Shown: positions 45,331 to 57,390 of the stretch, one piece after another
Position numbering within the stretch: the stretch's first letter is position 1
How the letters are laid out: every line of letters begins with the position of its first letter
Assembly: GCA_014529385.2 (NCBI GenBank)
Contig: CM043959.1
Coordinates: 92,111,529 to 92,175,528, forward strand
DNA from: Adiantum capillus-veneris
Taxonomy: Eukaryota; Streptophyta; Polypodiopsida; Polypodiales; Pteridaceae
Reading direction: 5' to 3'
DNA: 64,000 nucleotides
Notes under the pieces: generated by a model
Seen by the model: only the letters and a program-made list of their open reading frames with translations
The model's database searches: none
What the model was told of the DNA's origin: nothing
Position numbers and translations under genes: made by a program

Positions 45331-46998
45331 TGGTTCGGAATCGCATGAAACTTGAAGGGAAGCTACAGGGGACTATCAGGAACATATCCTATCACTGTCA
45401 CAACATTCTGGGAAGTTACAACGATCGCGATCGTTTGTTCCAAAGTACGCAAAAACAATAAACGGATGATCCTAAAGGGTCATTTTTAGGTCCCTAAAGC
45501 CTCTCCTAGGGTCAAAACAACATAAAATACGCATATAAACACTCAAACAGCAATTTAAGGCTTAAACGAATGCAGTTGAAACCTTCACCGAATCTTGAAT
45601 GCTTATACTTGAATGAAAGAGCAGAGTAAGAGGAACACAATGCAAGAAACAAAACTGAATTTGGATTACCGTAGCCACAGAAGCGATGATTACAAGTTGG
45701 AGCAAAGAGGTAGCTCTCTGTGCGTAACGCAATAGTCACTTATCTTCAAAAAATGATCTCCTTTTCCCACTTACCTTAGTGTATTATATACCTAGGGCTT
45801 TCTAAAGTGGCCAGCGGCCAATTTATGATGGACCTTTACATACATCTTTGGAAAAATTACATCTTTGACTCAGACTTGACATAGACAATTGTCATTAGAC
45901 TTTTACAGGGTTTGATGTATTAAACATTGGAAAAATAATGTGACCACATCGAAACTTTGGCCAGCTGACCCAATAGGCGTGTTGGCTAGGTGGGCCCTTG
46001 TATGTTGTTATCACCTCCAAACAAAGTCCTTTTCACATTGAATAAACATATAGATTTCCAAAAGGGGAGGAAGTGGTATACGACAAGTATAACAATAGTT
46101 TTTATGATTTGATCGCCTACAGACATACATGGTGCACTTATTTGATGTTACTCCCAAAGATTGCAATGGTGTCTTGAAGTTTGTCAGATGAGTGCAAGCT
46201 TGAAAAGGAAACAAATGTTGAGAGATTCACAATTACACTCATGAATAGAGACCTCGATACAAGCACAAGACCAAATGATCCTATAAACTTTAGTGTACAA
46301 TTTGAGCACAACATTTTTCTTCTTGCAACCTTTAAGATGATCTAATGTTATGTTAAAGGTCATGTAACGTTATCTTTTAGTTGTATCTTTTGAATGTACA
46401 GTCTGGAAAACTTAATTATCCTTTCAGGTGATGATTGAGAGCTTTGATATATTGAATTTGGGTTTTCATCAATGGGTTTTCATCAAACTAGCATCCAAAA
46501 ACAAAAAAGCACCCAATGAAATTGAATGTGGAGGGCATGCACTCCTACATAGTGGAGTGGAACATGATTAGAGACCTGACCTTAAAATGCATTTCAATGT
46601 TTCCAAAGGAGTAACAAGCAAAAGCCCTTGCTTGTATTTCATGAAAGGGGTCCATATCCTAAGCTAACCATGTTGGAGAAGAGCGTCAGATAGGAATCTT
46701 TGCGACCCCAACTTTTGACTCATTTTGGATATCCCACTATCCAGAGTACACATATGCACAATACATGCACTTTGTAGGATAATGAAAAAACTAATGTTTC
46801 TCTACATTGTTTTTGCATGGACCACTTGACCTCTCCCCTGCAAAGAAAAGGGTAACCTTAGTCTCAGAGATAGTCTTCTTAGAGATGGGTTTGCACAGAG
46901 AACATGTTAAGATAGAGAAGATTAAAAGAGATCTACTACTAGATGGGATGTTCCAAAGAAGTTTTCTATTAGTGGTATGAAAGCTTGGCTCTTCTTAT
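45331..46998. other. intergenic DNA, nothing recognised
   Basis: About 1.7 kb without supported genes or repeats; only short open frames. It ends at the left border of the Gypsy-4 LTR. Confidence 0.45.
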
Positions 46999-48509
46999 TG
47001 AGAGGTGGAAGTGGAAAACAGACCGGGTGCCCTCTACACCAAGTCTATGCACGATGGCCTCATCATGGGGGATATACAATAGGGTCACCACCTAGCAACA
47101 TATGCGGCTAGGACGCATACATATAGACAATCAAACATTCCATGGAAAACAATTTCAAGATCCACGCCCAAGTGTGGGATGGGGGTTGGAAAACAAGATG
47201 AAGGAGTGGTGAGTGAGTGAGAATGGGATTGCTACTCGTGCATGTAGTAAGGAGGATAATGAGGTAAGGGAAACACTCACTTCTCATACCAAAGGTGGAA
47301 AATCTGCACACCTTAAGATGCAAGTAGCAAGCTGACAGGAATATGAGAGGGAGAGAGAGAGTGTGTGTATGGTGGGAAATCCACACACCTCAACATAAGC
47401 AAAATGGAAAGAACAAGCATAAAACATACTCACAATGAAGTATATCCCAAACGACATAGGGTATGGCACCAAGATGGAGTGTGTTGATTGCTTGCAAAAG
47501 ATGAATACAATAGATAGCATAGGGCAAGAAGATGAGAAGGGAACAAGACCGTAGGATGCATAATGGAGGGATGGGAGTTGATGGCGAGGAATATCATGAG
47601 TCTAGCCATCATTCTTCTTCTTGAAATCGTGCCTTCAATCCTTCATTACAAGTGTGTGGAGACATGGTGCTCATTTTGTGCATATGGTGATGGTGATACT
47701 GTTGTGATTATGTGATCATGCTACTAGTATGTAGCACAAGGGTGTGTATGTGTAGGGGTGTGGGTATGGGAAAGTGTGCATATGGGCTAGTTGTGTGTGT
47801 GCGCGTCTGTGTGTAGTGTTTACAAAAGAGGAGGCCTCCTTTTATAGGCCAAGAGAGTGATTAGGGAAGAGATTATAAAGTACCCTCGGTTAGAGGCATT
47901 CCCCCAATGACAGAGCTCCGTGTGCCCTTCTTGTTGACCAATTTCCTCCTAATTTCCTTCATCACGGAGAGCTTTGTCTCCATGCCACATTCCACAGCTT
48001 GAGTCCAAGAACTTCCTTATAATATTTGAGAGAATCTTGAAAAATAAGAGAAACTACAGCAAATAATGGAGAGAAACCTATAAGAAATTGTGTGTGTGGA
48101 GTTGGATAACCGTGACTTCTTTCCATGTGAATAGACAAGCTCCACTATTTCGGCCATATCTCTTGTAGCTCCAAAAAATATAAAAAAATTAAAGATGAGC
48201 TCAAAGCTACAACTTTGCTCTTGAAAACTTTTTCCAATTTGGAACGAAAAAAATACAGAAAAATCCCACAAAAAATATGTGTCCGTCTTTTCCTTTTCAA
48301 AAGTCTTCCAAGTGGTTCCCTCTTGACTCCATGTGCAATCCTGGTGTTCCAAGTGAATTATGCTTGGATTTGATAATATTTTGTTGAGTTCAAGTCCATA
48401 ATGCATAAGCTTCTCCTCCCTTTCACTATTGACAGAGAGAATCAATGATCAAAAAATCAAACTGCCTTTGATTAAATGGGAAGCCTATGACTTCCAAAAT
48501 TTTGTGCCA
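46999..48509 (-). mobile_element. Gypsy-4 3' LTR (about 1.5 kb)
   Basis: On the plus strand it begins TGAGAGGTGGAAGTGG. The first ~390 bp recur in the split 5' LTR (51840-51928 and 57123-57390), including GCACGATGGCCTCATCATGG and CACCTAGCAACATATG. A minus-strand TATA box (TATAAAA, 47840-47846) lies inside. The inner border is taken at 48509 because the minus strand reads AGAGGATAA then TGGCACAAAATTTTGG, a polypurine tract plus TG start. Confidence 0.7.
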
Positions 48510-51500
48510 TTATCCTCTAGGATCCCACGTAAAGGATAGGAAAGTCACCTGCAATGTCCTAACAGTAAGACTTCTTGCTTCATGCCAAAAAGGATAGGAT
48601 TTGTAACCACCATAAGTGAAAGTATAATTGAGTACTTTAGCTCCTTCCAAGACAGTACTTAGAATCATGATCCCCAAGATTGTACCAAGAGTCCTCCATC
48701 TATGGCTTCCTTGTTGATGTGGCAAGTCCGAGTTTTCTTTAGAACCTAGCTTACTGGCACTATATGTGAAGATAGCAAAAGAGCTACTATCCTCTTGGGT
48801 TCTATAAAAAAGGTCCATTATGTTTCTTGAAATTGGTAATAAGCTACCAACCTTGTAGCTCAAAGCCAAGCTTGATACATGTTGTACCAAATTGCATAGC
48901 ATATACAGAAATAGGTTGCAATCCACTGGTTGAAAAACACGTCATCTTGACTATATGCATGCAAGACCATACTCCAATCTTTCTCATGTTGGGATTCATT
49001 CTTTGTGACTCTTATCAACACCCCTTGTGCTAAGGGTTCTTTAAATCTTTTCTTAAATGCATCAAACACAGTATGATCAAACAAAATCTCTACATCTAGG
49101 TTGCCAAACCTACATCTCCAATAAGTTGTCACTGCATCCACTTGCTTAAGAATCTCCTCAAGGTGGACTCCAAAGTCCCAATCCTTGACAACAACCATTT
49201 GAGTTTGGTTTGCAATTGCTTCTTTTGATTGGTGTAGCGCCAAAGACTTCATGCTTCCTTCTTGCAGCTGTATATTTGGTGGATCCACCTTGTTGTGGTA
49301 TGTGAGAATGAGACCCATGATTTCAGGAGAGTTGTCACTATTATTCATTGTTATAGATTCCTCCTCCTTTGATGTTGTAGTAGAACTGCTAGAGAGTGCA
49401 CTGGTCTCTAGGTCCATCCCTTGTTGCTTACTACCAGTCTTTGTGTTGTATGGGATCTCCTTGCCCTTCCTATCTTGCATCTTGAGAATTCCTATGTCTA
49501 AACATTTCTTTGCTCTCATGGCCATGAGCCATGGTCTCTTTAAGATAATAGGGTAGCCCTACCCCTTAGGGATGATCATGCCCTACATAGAAACATCATT
49601 CACAATATCATAACATTCTATAGACTCTTCAATTGTGAAATTTGAAATGCCAGTTTTTTGCCGCTGATTGACTCTCCCTTGGCTTTTATCTTTTCTTCCC
49701 TTTGTGAAGCTTCCTCATGTATAGAGTGATTAAATACCATGGTTTCTACCTCTTCTACCTTGTTCTTGCCTCTTGCCACTTCTTTGATGGGTTTCTCCAC
49801 TTCATCTTGCCCTTATCTTCAAGACTGATGACACTCACTACCTGGTTGCCAATTGGTGGTGGGGTAAGGGTGGAATGAGAGGTTGTGGTGGTGGTGGTGG
49901 TGGATGTGGTTGAATGAGTGGTTGTAGGATTTTCACATGTGGTGCTTGTGGTGGTGGCCTTGGTGGTTGTGATCTTGATCTCGTTGGTGAGACCTGGTTT
50001 TATTTGGCTCCTCTTTTGAAACTTTGCCTCCTTGGGTGTGGGCAGTAATACATGCCATGTCCATCTTTCCCACAATTGTAGCAGCAATATTCTTGGTTCT
50101 ACTTTTGTTTTCCATTCACTTGATCTTGATTGCGGTAGTGTGCATGCCCTTGTTGCACCAAAATCATAGAAAGATTCTCAAGCTGAATAGTGATGCGACT
50201 CAACAAGTCTTGCTCCTCTTCTGATGCCTCTTGTGGTTGGGTGGTCTCTGAGTGGCTATTGCAGTCATCACTGGGGTAAGTCGGACTGAGCTTAATTCCT
50301 CTAACTCATTGAATCTTGCTTGCATATGCATCTTCTTGTCTTTAAGGCGGGCTACTTCCACTGCCAACTTATATGTTGCAAGGAATCTCCCCTTCACCTT
50401 ATCTTTAAGCGGTGACCACAGGCCATCAATGAAACGGTCCTTCTTCAAGAAATTAGGCGCTTCTTCACCTTTCTCTAGTGAGGCAACCCATCACTCCCAC
50501 AAATCCGCAAACTTGGATTCATACGTGGCATACTCTAGCAGACCTCCCTACTTTAACTCTGTCAACAGCAGCTGCCATAACTTTTTTGAGGTTGTGCCTC
50601 GACCAAACCTCTTCATAAATGTAGCACGTAGCAGGTCCCATGCATCCTTGGTAGCTTGGGGCAAAGCATTGTACCAAGAATTGGCCTCTATTTTCATTAG
50701 TAGAGGAAAGATTTATAGCCGTGAGGCATCATCATGCTTGTTGAAAACTACACAAGCGATGTCAAAGTTATCCAAAAAATCGGCGGTGATGTCTTATCCC
50801 TTCTTGCCATTGAATGTGCAAAAAGAGACAATTGCCATGGTAGTAAATCAATGAGCAGACACTCACAATTTTTTTTTCTTTTTTTAGTGATCCATAAAGG
50901 TTTATACATGGGTGGAAAACTTGACCATAAGCTAAGAAGAGCACAAGGCTAGAATAGAATAAAGATACCTCCATCAAAAGAGTGGAGTAATCAAGAATGG
51001 GCAAGATGATGATGGAATGCTCCAAATAGGAAAACAATATTTTTTTGGTAGCACATTTACATGCATGTGTGCAAGAAACGAAAAGGAAAGACTTCTAGCC
51101 TATTGTTATTATCCATGTTGGGTGAAGGGCAAGGATTTGAAGACTATAGTTACATACCTTAAGTGTTGACAAAGCGACGCCTTCACCATAGGCCTCTACC
51201 TCTTGTTGAATTCCACATAATCCTCCATATTGGGTTTAAAATACACTGGGCCAGAAGAGTCTACCTCAATCGGCTTCCCATTTTGCATGCAGTGGTGACG
51301 ACGCTTGGGTGGTTGTACTTCACTTGAACTCTCTAGGCCTAGAGAGAGCATAGGCCTACTTGCTTCCACCAAATGCTTTAGGCTTTGTGTCTTGGACTTC
51401 ATGGTTGATGTAATTGATGACTCTTCTCTGACCGTTGGAGAGAAAACACTTGGTGCTACACAAAATCTGAGTGATCTGAGAGTGTTGATGCGGTTCTCAA

Positions 51501-51839
51501 AAGAAAAACTCGCCGTTCTTTCTTCACCTCCTCTGTCGGCACTCATTGACAGAATGCTTTGGTTGACACTAGTGAGGACATTTCATAGCCCTCCCTCTTG
51601 ATGCTGTTGATTTGCAATTAGCACGAGCAATGTGAGATGGGGAGCTTACCTATTGGATATCGATGCTACAACATGGTAGTAGCACTTCAATGAAGGCCTC
51701 GAGTGCTTCTACAGTCTCCTCTTCTTCAGTCCTCCAATTTGAAAAATCTTGTAGCCACTTGTCCATGATTGATGGCATGCATCGTTACTCTTTTTAAACG
51801 GAAGGTCTTTGTAAAGCCCTCCTCCATGGGGGCACCAAA
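48510..51839 (-). mobile_element. Gypsy-4 internal region: gag and protease-like only
   Basis: Fossil Ty3/gypsy on the minus strand, read right to left. Gag of the retrotransposon type lies at about 50200-50600 (YESKFADLWE, FLKKDRFIDGLWSPLKDKVK). A CCHC zinc knuckle CYNCGKDGHGMYYC lies near 50060-50100. A threonine/histidine-rich linker follows, then a protease-type C-terminal motif (PIILKRPWLMAMRAKKCLD) near 49500-49560, continuing into the open frame at 48860-49525, for which I see no known domain. RT, RNase H and integrase are absent across 3.3 kb between the LTRs, so it is a non-autonomous, gag-protease type element. It is broken, with several breaks. Confidence 0.7.
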
Positions 51840-51928
51840 TGAGAGACGGAAGTGCAAAACAAACCAAGTAGCCTCTACACCAAGACTATGCACGATGGCC
51901 TCATCATGGGGGTACACAATAGGGTCAC
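51840..51928 (-). mobile_element. Gypsy-4 5' LTR, inner part
   Basis: Starts TGAGAGACGGAAGTG and matches 46999-47088. The internal region begins just left of it, where the minus strand reads TTTGGTGCCCCCATGG, a possible primer site. Copia-3 is inserted after GTCAC at 51924-51928. Confidence 0.85.
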
Positions 51929-52249
51929 TGTAAAGAAAGAGGATGCAAGAGAGCTACACAAGACAAGCACAAAGCACACAGAGATGGAAAGATTCTTCTT
52001 CTTCTTACAGAAAAGAGAGTACAAAATGACTAAGTGCTAAAACGGACAAGTAGCACATATGTACATGCGGTCACTAAGTGTGAAATTGCTAGAAGCGTAC
52101 TAGGATCGCACTATAAGTGTAGTCCAACTGTAGAATCGCTGGCAGAGATCCTCCGTGTCAGTCACCTAACGCGCCAGTGAGTAAATGTCGTAAGCGGCCA
52201 AGACCCGTAGTGGATGCCAGCTCAAGATGTAGAGCTCGACATCTCAACA
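51929..52249 (-). repeat. 3' LTR of Copia-3
   Basis: Plus-strand TGTAAAGAAAGAGG...CATCTCAACA, the same as 56802-57122; preceded on the minus strand by a polypurine tract at about 52250-52258. Confidence 0.95.
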
Positions 52250-53793
52250 CTCCCCCTCGAGATCTGCATGTCGTAGAGTCCAAGCATAGTCCGGAAACGT
52301 CGAAGCTTCTCAGCTCCGAGGGCCTTGGTAAAGATATCCTCTATCTGCTCCTCTGTGCTGACGTAGACCAAGTCGATGTCGCCCGCCAACACTCGCTCTC
52401 GAACGTAGTGGTAATGGACCTCTATGTGCTTGGTCCTAGCATGGAACATTGGGTTCCTAGCCAATTGCATGCTGTTGAGGTTGTCACAATGGATGAAAAT
52501 CTGCTGGTCCACCTGCAATCCCAAGTCCTCAAGTAATGTGCGTAGCCAAGCTACCTCGCACGCCGCAACTGCTGCACCTCTGTACTCGGCCTCTGTGCTC
52601 GATAAAGCAACCGTAGGCTGCTTTTTGCTGCTCCAAGTAACAGCAGTACTCCCAAAAGAGAACATGAAGCCACTCGTAGATCTCCTATTAGCAATGCTAC
52701 CTACCCAATCTACATATGTATACCCATACAATGCTAATGGAGCATCTGCTGCATAGAACAATGCGTAGTCAAGAGTCCCTTGCACATACCGAAGTGTGTG
52801 TCGTACTCCATCCAAATGTGGCTTCCTCGGAAGCTGCATGAACTGACTCTCCAAGCCTACTGTGTAGCTCAAGTCTAGCCTCGTGATAGTCAAGTAGATT
52901 AGACTACCAACAATCTTCCTGTACATCTTGACATCCTCAACAACATCACCCTTCTCTGCACTCAGCTTTGCATTCACATCCAAGGGAATAGAAATTGGCT
53001 TACAATCAGCCATACCATACTTTGACAACATGTACAAAGCATATTGTCTCTATGACAACCATACACCCTCTGGAGTCCTGATCACCTCAATGCCAAGAAA
53101 GTAGCGCAACTTTTCCAAATCTTTCATTTCAAACTCCTGTTTGAGAAGACCCTTCACATGGTCAATCTCCATAGCATTGTCACCCACAATAATAAGGTCA
53201 TCTACATATATGGTAATGACCACAATCCCCATATCACTCTCACGTACATAGAGTGAATGATTAGTATAAGCTCTCCTAAAACCAATACTGACAAGATACG
53301 TGGCAATCCTGTCATACCATGCTCTAGAGCCCCGCTTCAAACCATACAAAGCTTTGAGAAGCCTGCATACATAATCTGGGTAACCTGGATCGACATAACC
53401 AGGTGGCTGATCCATATACACTTCCTCTTGAAACTCACCATTCAAGAAGGCATTCTTTACATCCATTTGATGCATAATCCATCCTCTAGATGCAGCCACT
53501 TCTATGACAACTCTTACAGTTGTCATCTTTGCCACTGCAGCAAAGGTCTCCTCATAGTCTATGCCATACGTTTGTGCATAACCCTTTGCGACCAGCCTTG
53601 CCTTGTGACTCTCAATGTTACCATCAGCCTTATGCTTGGTTTTATACACCCATTTACAACCAATAGCTTTCTTGCCACTTGGCAATGGCACCAACTCCCA
53701 TGTGTCGTTTGCTTCCAATGCAGCCATCTCTTCATTCATTGCATCATCCCAATGCACATTTCCAACTGCATCCTCAAAACATGTGGGCTCCAC
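52222..53793 (-). CDS. Copia-3 reverse transcriptase and RNase H (fossil)
   Basis: Reverse transcriptase: 53050-53793, with IGCKWVYKTKHKADGN, MDVKNAFLNGEFQEEVYM, LYGLKRGSRAW and the catalytic box YVDDLIIVG. Connection and RNase H follow (52222-53037): VGSLIYLTITRLDLSY, SKKQPTVALSSTEAEYRG and HCDNLNSMQLARNPMFHART. The C-terminal end runs slightly into the LTR. These would copy element RNA into DNA. The region is broken at very few places. Confidence 0.93.
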
Positions 53794-53796
53794 ATC

Positions 53797-55155
53797 CTAT
53801 ATCACCTTAGCCATGTAGGCTTGGTGATGTGCTAGATACCCATCATAAGTCAATTTCTCAACTCGTTTTCTGACTCTCTTAGATCTGCGCGGTCCTGGGT
53901 CACTCCTTTGCCCTCTAGCATCTTCTTGTACTTTCCTTACACCAGGTGTCCTGACAGCCGGAATTCCAAATTCCTCATCAAGACTTTGTTCAGAACCATC
54001 TGAATCCATGTCTACATGTGAAAAACCTGATGATGCATCAGCCATAAAGGGAGGTTCATCAACCTTTTCCTTTCTTTTTCGTGATACGTTCCCTGTACCT
54101 GCTGGTGGAGTAACCTGCGTACGTAGTCTACCATTCCATGGCTTCTCAACAGAGCCACGAGAAGAGGACTCTTGTGGTCCACTCAAAACCTGTGACTGTG
54201 GCCTCACATTTTGTACAACCACATCATCTTTTACATCAGCCCCAATAGTGCCATGTGCATTACTGTACCAGCTGCTCATCTCATCAAAGACTACATCTCT
54301 ACTCACTCGTAATTCTCGTGTGGTAGGATTGTAGCACCTGTACCCCTTTTGTTCAAGGGAATATCCCACAAGAATACATTTCTCTGCTTTAGGATCCAAT
54401 TTCCTACGCAACTCATCTGGTACATGCACGTAAGCTATGCAGCCAAACACTTTCAAGTGTGCCAAATCAGGCTTTGTGCCTGTAAACTTTTCCTCAGGTG
54501 TTACATCATGCACCGCAGCTATACGTGTCCTGTTCATAATGTACACAGCTGTATTTATAGCTTCATCCCATAAATGATGAGGCATGTTCTTCTCATTCAT
54601 CAATGCACGTGCAACCTCTGCAATGTGTCTGTTTTTCCTTTCTGCGACCCCATTCTGCTGTGGAGTATATTTGCATGTAAACTACCTGTGTATACCATGC
54701 ATTCGCAGAAAATATGAAAAATCATTGGAGAAGTAATCTCCTCCTCCATCTGACCTCAATGTATTGATTTGCATATCTGTCTCCTTCTCAATCATGACTT
54801 TGCAGTCTTGAAAGTGACCAAACACTTCACTTTTGTTACGCATGAAGTAGACCCATACTTTTCTTGTATGGTCATCAATGAAAGAGACATAATACCTGCA
54901 ACCATGTATACTTGCAGTATCGGTTGGACCCCAAACATCTGTGTGCACCACCTCAAGTGGTTTTTTACATACATTGCGCTCATGTGGAAATGAGACCTTT
55001 GACTGTTTTCCAAACTGGCATGCTGCACATACTTTATGCATACCATCGACCTTGAATTTGGGCAAACCTTTTACAATCTGTTTTGATTGCATGCTGCGCA
55101 ATCTCTGCTCATTGACATGGCCAATGCATTTGTGCCAAATGTCAACATCAGCCAC
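53797..55155 (-). CDS. Copia-3 integrase region (fossil)
   Basis: Pre-integrase zinc-binding block (WHKCIGHVNEQRL, CAACQFGKQSK) and integrase core with VVHTDVWGP, FIDDHTRKVWVYFM and LRSDGGGDYFSNDF (54682-55155). The C-terminal part (53797-54603) contains VFGCIAYVHVPDELRRKLD, GYSLEQKGYRCYNP and a basic linker before RT. The order gag-PR-IN-RT-RH identifies copia. Confidence 0.92.
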
Positions 55156-55167
55156 AACACCTGTGCC

Positions 55168-56571
55168 CTATGCAAATAATGCAGCTTTTACCTCAGGCAT
55201 GTCTACATTCAGCGTAAACATTCTGCCCACACATTTTCCCTCTGTGATCAGCTTACAGCCATTCTGGAAATCTTCTACATAACAGCCATTGGGATTGAAG
55301 CGAACCTGCAAACCCTGCTCAACCATTTGTGCAACAGAAACAAGATTCTTTGTAATGTTTGGGACATGAATTACATCTGCTAAGTACTTTGATTTCCCAC
55401 TCTTCGTATTTAGAGGTATGTTCCCTACATGAGCAATGAGGTGAGCTGTGTCATCTCCTGTTTGCAAATAGCCTGACACATCTAGTTTGCGCATATCTCT
55501 AAACCACTCTCCACGAGACGTCATGTGATTACAAGCACCCGAATCCACATACCAAACATCATCTTGGGTGGAATTCTCTGTAGTCATTGTATTCATTACA
55601 TGCTGCATAACAAACATGCGCTCGTTTTGGTTGTCATCTGTATCTCTGCTAGTAGATGCATAGTTGCCCTGTTCTCTCTTTCCACTTGCTTTTCCCTTTG
55701 GACAGTCACATGACATGTGACCTCTTTCACCACAAGTCCAACATTCTCTGCTATCTGCAGTATGTTGCTGCCTGCTTGATCCTGCACCATGACCTCTTTG
55801 ACTCCCCCTGCCTTGAGACTGGTTTCCCCTACCACCTGTATTGTTTTGATTTGATTGACCTTCTTGAAATTGGCCCCTACAACCCCTTGGGCCTCGACCA
55901 CGACCTCTACCTCTACCTCTGTTGGAGTTAGAATAGAAGGCCTGTTCAGAATTATTTCCACCATGGGAAGAAGATGTGTCAAGGTTCTTCTCCTCAAGAA
56001 TAAGCATAGAAATCAAATCTTGGAACACGGGGATGTCGTCTCTTGTATTCATGGAAGACTTGAAATGTACATACTCATCTCCTAGACCATCCAAGCATGC
56101 ACGGACAATGTCATTGTCTTCCATTGAGACTTTAATAGATCCAAGAGCCTCAATGATACTCTTGATCTTCAAGGCATAATCATTGATTGAGAGGTTGTTC
56201 CTCTTAACCTGATTTAGCTCCGACTTTAGTTGAAGCTTCCTAGCCTTGGTGTTCACCTCGAACACTCTGCCTATGTTTTTCCATGCAATGGCGGGGGTTT
56301 CAGAATCCTGTAGATAGCCCATCATGCCATCTGTGATTCTCATAGAAAGCCAATACATCACTTTGCTCTGGCCTTGTTGCCAGTCCCTCAAAGCTTTCCT
56401 TTGTTCTGCTGTAGCATTTGCCTTGGGAATCTCTGGTTCCTTTTCATTGTCTCCTTCTACATAGTCCCAATAACCTTTTCCTTTTAGGAAATTTGTTATT
56501 CTGAACTTCCATGCAGGGTAGTTATTTTTCTCAAGCTTCTCAGTGACAATCTGACTGAAACCGTCAGACAT
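55168..56571 (-). CDS. Copia-3 gag and protease (467-aa open frame)
   Basis: Starts MSDGFSQIVTEKLEKNNYPA at 56571. The N-terminal two-fifths are a UBN2-type copia gag (WKFRITNFLKGKGYWDYVEG, NQVKRNNLSINDYALKIKSI). An RG-rich stretch around residues 215-265 is followed by a CCHC knuckle CWTCGERGHMSCDC, then the aspartic protease active site WYVDSGACNHMTSRGEWF and the downstream IHVPNITKNLVSVAQM. A single open frame of normal copia gag-PR length suggests relatively recent activity. Confidence 0.93.
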   Translation of the reverse strand: MSDGFSQIVTEKLEKNNYPAWKFRITNFLKGKGYWDYVEGDNEKEPEIPKANATAEQRKALRDWQQGQSKVMYWLSMRITDGMMGYLQDSETPAIAWKNIGRVFEVNTKARKLQLKSELNQVKRNNLSINDYALKIKSIIEALGSIKVSMEDNDIVRACLDGLGDEYVHFKSSMNTRDDIPVFQDLISMLILEEKNLDTSSSHGGNNSEQAFYSNSNRGRGRGRGRGPRGCRGQFQEGQSNQNNTGGRGNQSQGRGSQRGHGAGSSRQQHTADSRECWTCGERGHMSCDCPKGKASGKREQGNYASTSRDTDDNQNERMFVMQHVMNTMTTENSTQDDVWYVDSGACNHMTSRGEWFRDMRKLDVSGYLQTGDDTAHLIAHVGNIPLNTKSGKSKYLADVIHVPNITKNLVSVAQMVEQGLQVRFNPNGCYVEDFQNGCKLITEGKCVGRMFTLNVDMPEVKAALFA

Positions 56572-56789
56572 CTTGAAGCACTAAGACAAAATAGCTGCAA
56601 TTTGCAAAAACCTGCAAATCTGCTGAACCTGCTATAGAGGTACCTGTAATGCTTTCTACACTCAAAGAGTGTCCACAATCAAGCGTACATACAACCACTG
56701 TACTTGTACAGTAAATCTCTGTATATTGCACTTTGCGAACGAAGGGATTGTGATGCTCTTGCTCTCTTAGCCTCTCTTGCCTGCACCAG

Positions 56790-56801
56790 GCTCTGATACC
56801 A
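56790..56801 (-). promoter_or_regulatory. primer-binding site of Copia-3 (initiator-Met tRNA)
   Basis: The minus strand reads TGGTATCAGAGC directly after the 5' LTR end (CTTTACA). Confidence 0.93.
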
Positions 56802-57122
56802 TGTAAAGAAAGAGGATGCAAGAGAGCTACACAAGATAAGCACAAAGCACACAGAGATGGAAATCTTCTTCTTCTTCTCACAGAAAAGAGAGTACAAAAT
56901 GACTAAGTGCTAAAACGAAAAAGTAGCACATATGTACATGCGGTCACTAAGTGTGAACTCGCTAGAAGCGTACTAGGCTATCACTATAAGTGTAGTCCAG
57001 CTGTAGAATCACTGAAAGAGATCCTCCGTGTCGGTCACCTAACGTGCCAATGAGTAAATGTCGTAAGCGGCCAAGACCCGTAGTGGATGCCAGCTCAAGA
57101 TGTAGAGCTCGACATCTCAACA
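56802..57122 (-). repeat. 5' LTR of Copia-3
   Basis: The 321-bp copy matching 51929-52249; ends against the GTCAC target duplication at 57123. Confidence 0.95.
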
Positions 57123-57390
57123 GTCACCACCTAGCAACATATGTGGCTAGGACACATACATATACACAATCAAACATGCCATGGAAAACAATTTCAAGAT
57201 GGGGTGGTCGGAAAACAAGATGAGAGGAATGGTGAGTGAGTGATAATGTGATTTCTACTCATGCATGTAGTAAGAAAGATAATGAGATAAGGGAAACACT
57301 CACTTCTCATACTAGAGGTGGCAAATCCCCACACCTTAAGATGCAGGTAGCAAGATGATAGGAATATGAGAGGGAGAGAAAGAGTGTGTG
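57123..57390 (-). mobile_element. Gypsy-4 5' LTR, outer part (truncated)
   Basis: Matches 47084-47370 of the 3' LTR (CACCTAGCAACATATGTGG, CATGCATGTAGTAAG, GGAATATGAGAGGGAGAG). The match stops at about 57390, where CTATGGCC units begin, so roughly the outer 1.1 kb of this LTR is gone. Confidence 0.85.

Larger units (their letters stand above)
51929..57122 (-). mobile_element. Copia-3: nearly whole Ty1/copia element (5.2 kb)
   Basis: Two 321-bp LTRs (51929-52249 and 56802-57122), flanked by a perfect GTCAC target duplication (51924-51928; 57123-57127). The LTRs differ at about 18 positions by eye (~94% identity), so it is moderately young. The minus strand carries, in order, an iMet primer site, gag, protease, integrase, reverse transcriptase, RNase H and a GAGGGGGA-type polypurine tract: the full copia complement in canonical order. 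It looks nearly whole, with only about four breaks in the coding region. It is inserted in the 5' LTR of Gypsy-4. Confidence 0.96.

Noticed and set aside
49755-50087. Thr/Pro-rich minus-strand frame as a cell-wall or mucin-like gene
   Set aside because: It lies between the gag zinc knuckle and protease end of Gypsy-4 and is best seen as the element's linker.
52177-56179. Plus-strand open frames opposite Copia-3 (up to 192 codons)
   Set aside because: They are shadows of the copia coding strand and show no independent domain.
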